From contig NZ_JARLLG010000001.1 in NCBI RefSeq assembly GCF_029382255.1, forward strand, positions 1-64,000: a stretch of 64,000 nucleotides of DNA. The letters are read 5' to 3'. Source of the DNA: Isoptericola croceus (lineage in GTDB: Bacteria; Actinomycetota; Actinomycetes; Actinomycetales; Cellulomonadaceae). Both the position numbers and the translations under genes were made by a program. Positions 23,209 to 32,113 of this stretch are shown piece by piece; the stretch's first letter is position 1; each line of letters begins with the position of its first letter. Below the pieces are notes generated by a model. It was not told the DNA's origin, did not search any database, and saw nothing but the letters and a program-made list of their open reading frames with translations.

Positions 23209-25614
23209 ATGGCCGCCGTCCTGCGGACCCCCGACCTCGCCGACGTCCGCCTCGATGACCCACGCCTGGTCGCCGCCACCGCCCGCGGCCGGCGCTACCT
23301 GCTCTCCCTCAGCGCCGAACGGCTGCTCCACGAGTTCTACCGCGTCGCCGGCCTGCCGCCGACCACGCCCGAGGGGTACGGCGGGTGGGAGCGCAGCGAC
23401 GCCGTGAACTTCCGCGGGCACACCCTGGGGCACTACCTGTCCGCGCTGGCGGCGTCGTGGGCGTCGTGCGCCGACGGCGAGACGGCAACGGCGCTGCGGG
23501 CCGAGATCCGGGCCGGGGTGGTCGGCCTGGAGCGCTGCCAGGACGCCTACGCGACCAAGCACCCGCGGTCCGACGGCTACGTCTCTGCCTTCCGCGAGTC
23601 CGTGCTGGACCAGGTCCAGGGCACGGGCGACTCGGACGAGAACGTGCTCGTGCCCTGGTACGACCTGCACAAGGTGCTCGCGGGGCTCCTCGACGTGCAC
23701 GCGTACGTCGGTGGGCGCCTCGGCGCCCGGGCGCTCGCGGTGGCGACCCGGTTCGGGCTGGCCGTGCACCGCCGGGTGGCGGCGCTGGGCAGCACCGAGG
23801 TGCTGCTGCGCACCGAGTACGGCGGCATGAACGAGGCGCTCTACCGTCTGCTCGCCGTCACCGGCGACCCCCGGTTCCGGGTGGCCGCCGAGGCCTTCGA
23901 CGAGGTCGACCTCTTCCGGGAGCTTGCAGCCGGCCGGGACGTCCTGCCCGGGCGCCACGCCAACACGACCATCCCCAAGCTGCTCGGTGCGCTCGCCCGC
24001 TACCGGGTCCTGACCGAGCGGCCCGAGACCCAGGTGGGCCTCACCGAGGCGCAGCGCTCCGACCTCGCGACGTACCGGGCGGCCGCGGAGCAGTTCTTCG
24101 ACATCGTGCTGCGGGACCACACCTACGTCACCGGCGCGAACAGCCAGGCCGAGCACTTCCACGCACCCGGCACGCTCTACGAGCGCGCGGCGCGGCAGGG
24201 CGTGCGGGGCAACGCGGAGACCGCGGAGACCTGCAACACGTACAACATGCGGCGCCTGGCCCGTGGCCTGTACGAGCTCACCGGGGACTCCCGCTACGCC
24301 GACTACGACGAGCTCGCGCTGCGGAACCACATCCTGGCGTCGCAGCACCCCGAGCGGGGGACCACCACCTACTTCAACGCGATGGCGCCCGGGTACCACA
24401 AGGTGGTCCACACCCCGGACACCGAGTTCTGGTGCTGCACCGGGACCGGGATGGAGAGCTTCGCCGGCCTGGGGAGCACCCTGTACGCGGTGGCCGACGA
24501 CGGCGCGCGGGTCGTGACGGTCGACGGCTTCCACGGCTCGGCGTTCGCTCACGCGGGCCTGCGGATCGTCCAGGAGGGCGACCTCCCGGCGTCGGACACC
24601 GTGACGCTCCGGGGCGAGGCGATCGATCCTGCCGCACCGCCCGAGCCGGTCACGGTGCGGCTGCGCGTCCCGGACTGGGCCGGCGAGCCGACGCTCGAGG
24701 TGGACTCCCGCCCGGTCGAGGTCGAGCGTGACGGTGGCTACGCCGTCGTCCACGGGTTCGGGGCGGGCTCCACGCTGCGCTACCGGCTGCCCGCCCGCGT
24801 GACGGCGCACCCGACGCCGGACAACCCGGCGTTCGTCGCCTTCCGGTACGGCCCGGAGGTGCTCTCGGCCGGGCTGGGCGCGGCCGACACCGACGCCTGC
24901 GAGCCGACCGGCATCCTGGTGCGGATCTCGGACCACGACCCCGACGCCCAGAGCGTGGTCACGACACCGGCGGGCAGGTCGGTCGCGGACCTCGTCGCCT
25001 CCGAGCCGATGGAACGCCTCGCCGACGCCCCGGACGGTACCGTCCGGTTCGCGCTGCGTGGCACCCTCGACGGCGACCACCTGCGGTGGGCGCCGCACCA
25101 CACGCGCTGGGACGAGCGGTACGCGATCTACCTGCACGTCGAGGAGGCGGGCTCGCCGGAGGCCCTCGCGCGCGCCGAGCGGGCGGAGGCCGAGCAGCGG
25201 CGGGCAGCGGCCACCGTGGACGAGCTGACGATGTTCGACGGCAACAACTTCGAGAACGCCAAGAACGTGCGCTCGGAGCGCTCGAGCGTCCGGACCCGTG
25301 CCGGACGCACCGGACGCACCGCCCAGGCGGACGGGTGGTTCTCGGTGGACCTCGCCGTCGACCCCGCCGGGAGCGACCTGGTGATCACGCACCACCGCGA
25401 CGATGCCGCAGCCCGGCTCGAGGTCTCGGTGAGGGGGCTTGGTGCGGAGCTGGTCACGCTGCTGGACCTCGACGACGACGGCGCGGACGTGGACGGGTTC
25501 GTCGAGCGGCCCGTGCCGCTCCCGGCCGGCGAGGGACCGGTCACCGTGCGCTTCGCGGCACCGGACGGTCCGCTCCCCACGGTCTACGGGGTGCGAACCG
25601 TCCGGCGCGGCTGA
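23209..25614 (+). CDS. GH127 beta-L-arabinofuranosidase
   Basis: An 801-residue intracellular glycosidase that removes beta-L-arabinofuranose from arabino-oligosaccharides. The (alpha/alpha)6 barrel covers about residues 20-430, with GHTLGHYLSALAASWAS, WYDLHKVLAGLLDVH, EYGGMNEALYRLLAVTGD and the zinc/catalytic set Glu340-Thr-Cys342 in AETCNTYNM and Cys409-Cys410 in FWCCTGTGMES, which line up with Glu338, Cys340, Cys417 and Cys418 of the characterised Bifidobacterium enzyme HypBA1. Beta-sandwich domains follow to residue 665, and a further C-terminal sandwich (about 690-800) after the NNFENAKN segment. No signal peptide. ATG 23209 follows AAGGAG. It converges on the secreted arabinanase gene, 19 bp apart. 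Confidence 0.92.
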   Translation: MAAVLRTPDLADVRLDDPRLVAATARGRRYLLSLSAERLLHEFYRVAGLPPTTPEGYGGWERSDAVNFRGHTLGHYLSALAASWASCADGETATALRAEIRAGVVGLERCQDAYATKHPRSDGYVSAFRESVLDQVQGTGDSDENVLVPWYDLHKVLAGLLDVHAYVGGRLGARALAVATRFGLAVHRRVAALGSTEVLLRTEYGGMNEALYRLLAVTGDPRFRVAAEAFDEVDLFRELAAGRDVLPGRHANTTIPKLLGALARYRVLTERPETQVGLTEAQRSDLATYRAAAEQFFDIVLRDHTYVTGANSQAEHFHAPGTLYERAARQGVRGNAETAETCNTYNMRRLARGLYELTGDSRYADYDELALRNHILASQHPERGTTTYFNAMAPGYHKVVHTPDTEFWCCTGTGMESFAGLGSTLYAVADDGARVVTVDGFHGSAFAHAGLRIVQEGDLPASDTVTLRGEAIDPAAPPEPVTVRLRVPDWAGEPTLEVDSRPVEVERDGGYAVVHGFGAGSTLRYRLPARVTAHPTPDNPAFVAFRYGPEVLSAGLGAADTDACEPTGILVRISDHDPDAQSVVTTPAGRSVADLVASEPMERLADAPDGTVRFALRGTLDGDHLRWAPHHTRWDERYAIYLHVEEAGSPEALARAERAEAEQRRAAATVDELTMFDGNNFENAKNVRSERSSVRTRAGRTGRTAQADGWFSVDLAVDPAGSDLVITHHRDDAAARLEVSVRGLGAELVTLLDLDDDGADVDGFVERPVPLPAGEGPVTVRFAAPDGPLPTVYGVRTVRRG

Positions 25615-25633
25615 GGCGGCCGGTCGAGGTGCG

Positions 25634-27079
25634 TCAGTACACGTACGGCCAGCCGGCGCCGTCGTAGCCGAGCAGGTTGATGCCCAGCACCGAGGAGTTC
25701 GGCCCCGTGTAGTGGTGGTACATCAGCACGTCGGCGTCCGTGTCGGAGAACACCGTCTGGTGGCCCGGACCGTGGATCGAACCGTGGCTCGCGAGGATCT
25801 CGGTCCCCCCGCCGTTCATCAGCGGCACCCCGGCCCGGTCGACGTAGGGTCCGGTGACCGAGGTCGACCGGCCCACCATGATCCGGTAGGTGCTGTCAGT
25901 GCCCTCGCAGCACTTGTCGAAGGACGTGTACAGGTAGTAGTACCCGTTGGCCCGGTGGATGGTCGGGGCCTCGACCGCGTCGCCGCCGCGGCTGGCCAGG
26001 GAGTGGAACGCGGTGCCGGAACGCATGCCCGTGCTCGGGTCGAGGCGGATCATCTTGATCCCGGACCAGTGGGAGCCGAAGCTCATCCACCAGGCCCCCT
26101 GCTCGTCCACGACGAGCGCCGGGTCGATGGCGTTGAAGTTGTTCGCGCTGTTCGACTCGATCACCAGGCCGCGGTGCGTCCACGAGCCGGCGGCGCCGGT
26201 GGGGCTGGTGGCGAGGAAGATCGCCGACCGGTTGCTGTGGAACGTGGATGCCGAGTACCAGAGGTAGTACTGGTTGTTCGCATAGTGGATCTCGGGTGCC
26301 CAGAGGTGGGCGCTGCCACCCGTGTAGGTGTCCGCCCAGGGCGTGCCGCCGGGGAACGCGGACCCGGCGTCGGTCCAGTGGGTGCGGTTGGTCGACGTCT
26401 TCAGCGGGACACCGGGACCGGTGCTCGCCAGGAGGTACCCGCCGTCGGGAGTCTTGACGACCTCGGGGTCGTGCAGCCCGGTGTGGCCGGTGACGGCCCC
26501 AGGATTGGGGTAGTTCGCGCCGCCGGTGGAGCCGACGGGGACCAGCCGCCAGCGCTGGTTCGCACCGTCGGTGTCGGCGAACTGGGAGACGCGGGCGCCG
26601 TCGGCGGTCGACCACTCCCACACCTCCAACGCCTTGCCGCTGTGGCGGTTGATCAGCCGCACGGAGCCGTCGGAGGAGTCCGCGAGCCGGAAGCGCTGGT
26701 TCGTCGCGTTGTTGTCGGTCCACTGCACGACGTCGGCACCGTCGGCGGTGGACCGTCCGGAGACGTCCACGACCTTGCCGCTGTGCCGTGACTGCAGGCG
26801 GTAGTCGCCGCCGCCGGAGTCGAGGAACCGCCACTGCTGCCAGTCGCCGTCGTTGCGGGTCCACTGGCCGATCCGCGCACCGTTCGCGGTCGAGGTCTCG
26901 TACACGTCCAGCGCCTTGCCGCTGTGCACGTTGACCAGCACGTACCACCTGTTGGTGTCCACGACGGCGGCACGTGCCGGCGTGACGAGGGACTGGGTGA
27001 GGACGAGCACCGCGGCGACCAGGAAGGTCAGCAGGGCGCGGTGCCGTCGGTCGGGGATGGTGCTCGAACGTGCTTGCAC
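25634..27079 (-). CDS. Secreted GH43 arabinanase with N-terminal ricin-type (CBM13) domain
   Basis: A 481-residue exported enzyme. A signal peptide ends near TPARA (about residue 35). A ricin-type beta-trefoil (about 40-180) has three repeats of the pattern SGKALDVYETSTANGARIGQ, SGKVVDVSGRSTADGADVVQ and SGKALEVWEWSTADGARVSQ with QxW-like motifs. The GH43 five-blade propeller (about 190-480) has the base Asp in GHTGLHDPEVVK, the middle Asp in NAIDPALVVDEQG and the acid Glu in AVEAPTIH. This fits endo-1,5-alpha-L-arabinanase action on pectic arabinan. GTG 27079 has GGAGG six bases ahead. It probably feeds arabino-oligosaccharides to the cell; its promoter holds the same type of operator as GH127. 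Confidence 0.88.
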   Translation of the reverse strand: MQARSSTIPDRRHRALLTFLVAAVLVLTQSLVTPARAAVVDTNRWYVLVNVHSGKALDVYETSTANGARIGQWTRNDGDWQQWRFLDSGGGDYRLQSRHSGKVVDVSGRSTADGADVVQWTDNNATNQRFRLADSSDGSVRLINRHSGKALEVWEWSTADGARVSQFADTDGANQRWRLVPVGSTGGANYPNPGAVTGHTGLHDPEVVKTPDGGYLLASTGPGVPLKTSTNRTHWTDAGSAFPGGTPWADTYTGGSAHLWAPEIHYANNQYYLWYSASTFHSNRSAIFLATSPTGAAGSWTHRGLVIESNSANNFNAIDPALVVDEQGAWWMSFGSHWSGIKMIRLDPSTGMRSGTAFHSLASRGGDAVEAPTIHRANGYYYLYTSFDKCCEGTDSTYRIMVGRSTSVTGPYVDRAGVPLMNGGGTEILASHGSIHGPGHQTVFSDTDADVLMYHHYTGPNSSVLGINLLGYDGAGWPYVY

Positions 27080-27105
27080 GGGAATCCTCCACGTTGAGGG
27101 TATGT

Positions 27106-27117
27106 GTGAGCGCTCAC
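27106..27117 (-). promoter_or_regulatory. Perfect palindromic LacI-type operator before GH43
   Basis: GTGAGCGCTCAC is a perfect 12-bp palindrome 27 bp before the GH43 start, a common form for actinobacterial LacI repressors. Confidence 0.65.
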
Positions 27118-27181
27118 CTGGCACGTCGCACTATTCCATCGTTGTAGAAGTCCTGGCAAGGGCGCGCCCCCAGGCTGGCGA

Positions 27182-27233
27182 ACGCCTCGATCCGGCACGG
27201 TTCGACATGCCGAACCGTGCCGGATCGAGGCGT
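27182..27233 (-). terminator. Perfect 23-bp-arm terminator of RNase J gene
   Basis: Positions 27182-27204 and 27211-27233 are exact reverse complements around a 6-base loop, starting nine bases after the RNase J stop. Confidence 0.75.
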
Positions 27234-27242
27234 CCGTCAGGA

Positions 27243-28928
27243 TCAGGCGTCGATCACCAGGGCGATGACGACCGGCTCCCGGCGGGACGTCCGCGCGAGG
27301 GAGCGCCCGACGGCGTTCGCCAGCAGCTTCTCCAGGTCCTCGCCCTCGGTGACGCCTCGTTCGGACGCGGTGGCCAGCGCCTTCTTCAGGGCGGCGGTGG
27401 CGGCCTCGAGGCTCTCCGGGCTCTGCACGAACCCTCGGTGCAGGTACTCGGGAGGCTCGGCGAGCTCCGTCGTGCCCGGCTTCAGCAGGACGAGCACGGT
27501 CAGCACCCCGCCGGCGCTGAGCTGCCGGCGCTCGGCGAGGGTGTCCTCGGTCGCGTGACCCACGGTCTGCCCGTCGACGAACACCAGGTCCGCCTGAACC
27601 TGGCCGACGATGCGCGCCGTGCCGTCCACGAGGTCCACCACCACGCCGTCACGCGTGATCAGCACGCGGTCGGGGTCGACCCCGGTGCGCTCGGCGAGCG
27701 CACCGTTGGCGTGCAGGTGCTTGGGCTCACCGTGCACCGGCATGACGTTGCGGGGCTTGAGGATGTTGTAGCAGTAGACCAGCTCGCCGGCGCTGGCGTG
27801 GCCCGAGACGTGCACGCGGGCGTTGCCCTTGTGCACGACGTTCGCCCCGAGGTCCGTGAGCTTGTTGATGATCCCGTAGATCGCGTTCTCGTTGCCCGGG
27901 ATGAGCGAGCTGGCCAGCAGCACGGTGTCACCCTCGCTGACGCGCACCTCGTGAGACTCGTTGGCCATGCGGGAGAGCGCCGCCATGGGCTCGCCCTGGG
28001 AGCCGGTGCAGATCAGCGTGACCTGCTCGGGTGCCATGCCACGGGTCTTCTTGTAGTCGATCACCAGGCCGCGGGGGACGGTCAGGTAGCCGAGCTCACG
28101 CGCGATCCGCATGTTCCGGACCATCGAACGTCCCACGAACGCGACCTTGCGACCCCGGGCGTGCGAGGCGTCCAGCACCTGCTGGATCCGGTGGACGTGG
28201 CTGGCGAAGCTGGAGACGATCACCCGGCCGGGGGTGGAGGCGAAGACCTGGTCGATCGCCGGGTTGAGGTCGCTCTCGGAGATCGAGAAGCCGGGGACCT
28301 CGGCGTTGGTGGAGTCCACCAGCAGCAGGTCGAGGCCCTCCTCACCGATCCGACCGAAGGCCCGCAGGTCCGTCAGCCGGCCGTCGAGGGGGAACTGGTC
28401 CATCCGGAAGTCACCGGTGTGCAGCACGGTGCCCGCGGCGGTGCGGATGACGACGGCGAGGCCGTCCGGGATCGAGTGGTTCACCGCGATGAACTCGAGG
28501 TCGAACGGGCCGGCGGAGTACTTGTCCGTCGCCTCGACGCGCTTCAGGACCGGCTTGATGCCGTGCTCCTTGAGCTTCTCGGCGATGAACGCCAGCGTCA
28601 GCTCGGACCCGATGAGAGGGATGTCCGGGCGGTGCTTCAGCAGGTACGGCACGCCGCCGATGTGGTCCTCGTGCCCGTGGGTGAGGACGATCGCCTCGAT
28701 GTCGTCGAGCCGGTCGGTGATGCTTGCGAAGTCCGGGAGGATCACGTCGACGCCGGGCTGGTGGTCCTCGGGGAACAGGACCCCGCAGTCGACCACGATG
28801 AGCCGTCCGGCCTGCTCGAAGACCGTCATGTTGCGGCCGATCTCGCCGATGCCGCCCAGCGGCGTGATGCGCAGCGCGCCGCGCGGGAGTCGGGGCGGGC
28901 GGCCGAGGTCTCGGGGCGCAGTGTGCAT
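27243..28928 (-). CDS. rnj: Ribonuclease J
   Basis: A 561-residue metallo-beta-lactamase/beta-CASP ribonuclease with 5'-3' exonuclease and endonuclease activity, central to mRNA decay and rRNA maturation. Motifs: PLGGIGEIGRNM, the metal motif THGHEDHIGG, HTGDFRMD, the beta-CASP segment (FASHVHRIQQVLDA and TGSQGEPMAALSRMAN), the closing HVSGHASAGEL, MPVHGEPKHL, and a C-terminal domain ending VIALVIDA. ATG 28928 is preceded by GAAAGGACGAC; an upstream ATG 28943 is less well placed. Length is standard for the actinobacterial enzyme. It follows SulP in the same direction across a 111-bp gap holding a hairpin. Confidence 0.96.
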   Translation of the reverse strand: MHTAPRDLGRPPRLPRGALRITPLGGIGEIGRNMTVFEQAGRLIVVDCGVLFPEDHQPGVDVILPDFASITDRLDDIEAIVLTHGHEDHIGGVPYLLKHRPDIPLIGSELTLAFIAEKLKEHGIKPVLKRVEATDKYSAGPFDLEFIAVNHSIPDGLAVVIRTAAGTVLHTGDFRMDQFPLDGRLTDLRAFGRIGEEGLDLLLVDSTNAEVPGFSISESDLNPAIDQVFASTPGRVIVSSFASHVHRIQQVLDASHARGRKVAFVGRSMVRNMRIARELGYLTVPRGLVIDYKKTRGMAPEQVTLICTGSQGEPMAALSRMANESHEVRVSEGDTVLLASSLIPGNENAIYGIINKLTDLGANVVHKGNARVHVSGHASAGELVYCYNILKPRNVMPVHGEPKHLHANGALAERTGVDPDRVLITRDGVVVDLVDGTARIVGQVQADLVFVDGQTVGHATEDTLAERRQLSAGGVLTVLVLLKPGTTELAEPPEYLHRGFVQSPESLEAATAALKKALATASERGVTEGEDLEKLLANAVGRSLARTSRREPVVIALVIDA

Positions 28929-28963
28929 GTCGTCCTTTCGCACGGAGGTCCGTGCCGATGAGT

Positions 28964-29004
28964 CCGGTCCTTCGTGGCGTGCTGTGCACGCAGCGAAGGA
29001 CCGG
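28964..29004 (-). terminator. Hairpin between SulP and RNase J genes
   Basis: Perfect 11-bp arms CCGGTCCTTCG (28964-28974) and CGAAGGACCGG (28994-29004). It lies after the SulP stop and before RNase J and probably ends SulP transcription. Confidence 0.5.
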
Positions 29005-29039
29005 GATGGTGCGGGCCTCTCACACGAGAGTGCCCGAGA

Positions 29040-30611
29040 TCAGTGTCCCCCGCCGAGCTTGCCTGCGAGCAGGTCGAGCCGGGCGATGGTGTCCGGGTTC
29101 GCGCCCACGATCGTGACCGTCTTGCCCTTGGCCTCGTACTTCGTGCGGACCGCATCGAGGCTGGCGACCGTCGACGCGTCCCAGACGTGGGCCTTGGTCA
29201 TGTCGATGACGATGTTGCGCGGGTCGCCCGAGTAGTCGAACTGGTAGACCAGGTCGTTCGAGGACGCGAAGAACAGCTCACCCTCCACAGCGTAGACCCG
29301 CTGGTCGTCCTCGTCGGAGGCGTCGAGCCGCGTGACGGTGGTGAAGTGCGCGACCCGGTTGGCGAAGAGCACCATGGCGACCAGGACGCCGACGCCGACG
29401 CCGTAGGCGAGGTTGTGGGTCCAGACGGTGACGATCACCGTCGAGAGCATCACCGCGGTCTCCGACCTGGGCATGCGCCGCAGGGTGTCGAGCTGGACCG
29501 AGTGCCAGTCGAACGTGCCGACGGACACCATGATCATGACGGCGACGAGCGCGGCCATGGGGATGACGGCCACGACGTCGCCGAGCCCGACCACGAGGAT
29601 CAACAGGAACACGCCGGCCAGGAACGTCGAGATCCGGGTGCGTGCGCCGGAGGCCTTGACGTTGATCATCGTCTGGCCGATCATCGCGCAGCCGCCCATG
29701 CCACCGAAGAAGCCGGTGATGATGTTGGCGGCGCCCTGGCCCCAGGCCTCGCGGGTCTTGTTCGAGTGGGTGTCGGTGACGTCGTCGACCAGCTTGGCCG
29801 TCAGCAGTGACTCGAGGATGCCCACCAGGGCCATGGCCAGGGCGAACGGCGCGATGATCTGGAACGTCTCGACGGTCAGCGGGACGTTCGGGAAGAACAG
29901 TGCGGGCAGCGACTCGGGCAGGTCGCCCTCGTCGCCGACGGTCGGGACGTTGATCGCGGCGAAGATGGTCGCCGCCGTGAGGAGGACGATCGCCACCAGC
30001 GGCGCCGGGACCACCTTGGTCCACCGGGGGAGCAGCACCATGATGACCAGGCCGATGATCACCAGGCCGTAGATCCACCAGCGGTTGCCGGCGGTCACCT
30101 TGTCCCCGAAGAGGTGCGGGAGCTGGGAGGTGAAGATGAGGATCGCCAGGGCGTTGACGAAGCCGACCATGACCGAGCGGGGGATGAACCGCATGAGCCT
30201 GGCCACGCCGAGCACGCCGAGGGCCACCTGGAAGACGCCGGCGAGGATGACCGTGGCGATGAAGTACTCGATGCCGTGGTCGCGGGCGACCGGGGCGATG
30301 ACCAGGGCGACCGCGCCGGTCGCGGCGGAGATCATGGCGGGCCGTCCACCGAGGAAGGCGATGGAGACGGCCATGGTGAACGAGGCGAAGAGGCCGAGCC
30401 GCGGGTCGACGCCGGCGATGATCGAGAAGGCGATCGCCTCGGGGATGAGGGCGAGCGCGACGACGAGGCCGGCAAGGACCTCCGTCTTGAGGATGCGGGG
30501 AGACTTCAGCGCCGCCAGCACCGAGTAGGTCTGACTCGCCTCCGGCGCGCCGGTGACAGGCTGCGGCGTGGGGGCAGGATCGGACAGGGGGGGACGGGCG
30601 TCGTTCGACAC
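29040..30611 (-). CDS. SulP-family inorganic anion transporter with STAS domain
   Basis: A 523-residue membrane protein. About ten to twelve hydrophobic helices include the SulP signatures LAGLVVALALIPEAIAFSII, GRPAMISAATGAVALVIAPV, PRSVMVGFVNALAILIFTSQ, and GQGAANIITGFFGGMGGCAM with NVKASGARTR. A C-terminal STAS domain (about 425-523) contains VYAVEGELFFASSNDL and IVIDMTKAHVWDASTVASLD. Members carry sulfate, bicarbonate or dicarboxylates; this branch with a short STAS is often linked to bicarbonate or sulfate, which cannot be settled here. GTG 30611 follows GAAGGAAG. It stands alone, in the same direction as RNase J. Confidence 0.92.
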   Translation of the reverse strand: MSNDARPPLSDPAPTPQPVTGAPEASQTYSVLAALKSPRILKTEVLAGLVVALALIPEAIAFSIIAGVDPRLGLFASFTMAVSIAFLGGRPAMISAATGAVALVIAPVARDHGIEYFIATVILAGVFQVALGVLGVARLMRFIPRSVMVGFVNALAILIFTSQLPHLFGDKVTAGNRWWIYGLVIIGLVIMVLLPRWTKVVPAPLVAIVLLTAATIFAAINVPTVGDEGDLPESLPALFFPNVPLTVETFQIIAPFALAMALVGILESLLTAKLVDDVTDTHSNKTREAWGQGAANIITGFFGGMGGCAMIGQTMINVKASGARTRISTFLAGVFLLILVVGLGDVVAVIPMAALVAVMIMVSVGTFDWHSVQLDTLRRMPRSETAVMLSTVIVTVWTHNLAYGVGVGVLVAMVLFANRVAHFTTVTRLDASDEDDQRVYAVEGELFFASSNDLVYQFDYSGDPRNIVIDMTKAHVWDASTVASLDAVRTKYEAKGKTVTIVGANPDTIARLDLLAGKLGGGH

Positions 30612-30780
30612 GCAGCTTCCTTCGGGTTCGGTGGGCGCGCGCGCCCGCGGACCAGGTCGCGAGACTCGGTCGGGATGGACAGGACTGAGGCACGCGACGC
30701 TGCGTACGAGAAAGGTGGGTGGCGTCGGCCCTCACAAGAGTGTGGGCACGCTGGAGGGCCGAGCCGCGGTGAACTCTACC

Positions 30781-32007
30781 CTAACGTGAAGGCAGGTTTG
30801 CGTCGTCCCGACTGGCGGTCAGGGGCCCCTCGGGCGGGGGGTCGAGCGGCGCGGGGTCGGGTTCGCGGGCGACAGCCGCCCAGACCGCGATGCCGACCGG
30901 GACGACGGCACTGGCCAGGAGCACGGGAGCGTAGCTGCCCACCTGGTCGAAGACCGCGGCGAAGAGCAGCGGTCCACAGGCGGTCCCGCCCACGCTGATC
31001 GAGGCGACGAGGCCACGGATGGACCCGATGTGGCGCGTGCCGAAGTAGCGCGGCAGGGTCGCGGCCTCCACGGTGCGGATCATGTTGGCGGCGACACCGA
31101 GCAGCGCGCCGAAGGCCACCGCCGCCCACCCAGGGCTCACCTGGGTCCCCCAGCACAGCGCCGCCGCGAGGGACAGCATCGAGCCGACCGTCACCCACCG
31201 GGGCGGGAACCGGTCGAGGAGATACCCCGTCCCCAGCGTGGCCAGGAGCCCGGCGACCGTCTGCGGGACGAAGTTCGCGGCGGCCTCCGTGGCCGTCAGG
31301 CCGCGGTCCGTGAGCAGGCTGATCTGGTGGAACGCCACCGCGGTGGTGAGGAGCCCGGAGACGGCGACGGCGCCGGCGATCAACCAGAAGGCGGGATGGC
31401 GGACGACCTGGGACCGCGTGAGGCCGCCGGGTCGGGGCGGGGGACCTCCGTCGGATGGTGGGGCCGCGCCGTCCGGGCGCTGGCCGAGCCGCTCCGGCCG
31501 GTCCCGCATCGCGAACAGGGCGAGCGGCAGGACGACGACCCACACGGCGACACCCTCGACCAGCCCGGCCGTCCGCCAGCCGTGCTGGGCGATGAGGCCT
31601 TCGAGCAGCAGCGGCGTCATGGAGATCCCGACGGCGCCGACGGCGGACACGAGGCCGGTCGCCATGCCCCGCCGGCGGTCGAACCACAGGGCGACGACCG
31701 TCGTCGCCGTCAGCCCGAGCGCGCCCTGGCCCGCCATGCGCACCCCGACGAAGCCCGCGGTGAGCCCGACGAGCGAGCTCACCGCGGACAGGCCCACCAG
31801 CACGGCGCCGAACACGAGACCGATGACCGCCATGGTGCGCCGCACCCCGAAGCGGTCGAGCGCGCGGCCGATCCACGGCAGCGCCAGCGCACCGGCGAGG
31901 GTCCCGATGAGGTAGGCCGTCGAGACCGCCGAGCGGGAGACGCCCAGCTCGTCGATCAGCGGGTCGATGAACAGCGAGATGCCCACGGTCTGGCCGGGCC
32001 CGGTCAT
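30781..32007 (-). CDS. MFS transporter (possible CTG start further upstream)
   Basis: A 408-residue 12-helix major facilitator with the loop motif GRALDRFGVRRTM after helix 2 and GYLLDRFPPRW in the second half; resembles the oxalate/formate or monocarboxylate-type MFS group. Substrate unknown. With ATG 32007 the first helix is cut in half, because in-frame codons upstream encode GRHIVVYAAVALA, the missing half. There is no ATG, GTG or TTG in that extension before the stop at 32140, but CTG 32097 lies five bases after GGAG, 17 bp past the prfC stop. I give the conservative start and suggest the CTG. It follows prfC in the same direction. Confidence 0.8.
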   Translation of the reverse strand: MTGPGQTVGISLFIDPLIDELGVSRSAVSTAYLIGTLAGALALPWIGRALDRFGVRRTMAVIGLVFGAVLVGLSAVSSLVGLTAGFVGVRMAGQGALGLTATTVVALWFDRRRGMATGLVSAVGAVGISMTPLLLEGLIAQHGWRTAGLVEGVAVWVVVLPLALFAMRDRPERLGQRPDGAAPPSDGGPPPRPGGLTRSQVVRHPAFWLIAGAVAVSGLLTTAVAFHQISLLTDRGLTATEAAANFVPQTVAGLLATLGTGYLLDRFPPRWVTVGSMLSLAAALCWGTQVSPGWAAVAFGALLGVAANMIRTVEAATLPRYFGTRHIGSIRGLVASISVGGTACGPLLFAAVFDQVGSYAPVLLASAVVPVGIAVWAAVAREPDPAPLDPPPEGPLTASRDDANLPSR

Positions 32008-32113
32008 GGCCAGGGCGACGGCGGCGTAGACGACGATGTGCCGGCCGTAGAAGCCGCCCGGGGACAGCGCCCCGGGGCGGGACGAACGGGATCTCAGAAA
32101 GTCTCCGGGGAGG

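Noticed and set aside
23112-23279. N-terminal extension of the HAD phosphatase to 23279
   Set aside because: It would cross the GH127 promoter/operator and its start; residues before MSSPTL show no family features.
30725-30762. Inverted repeat TCGGCCCTC/GAGGGCCGA between SulP and MFS genes
   Set aside because: Nine-base arms with a 20-base spacer are common by chance at this GC content; position fits no clear role, so not listed as a feature.
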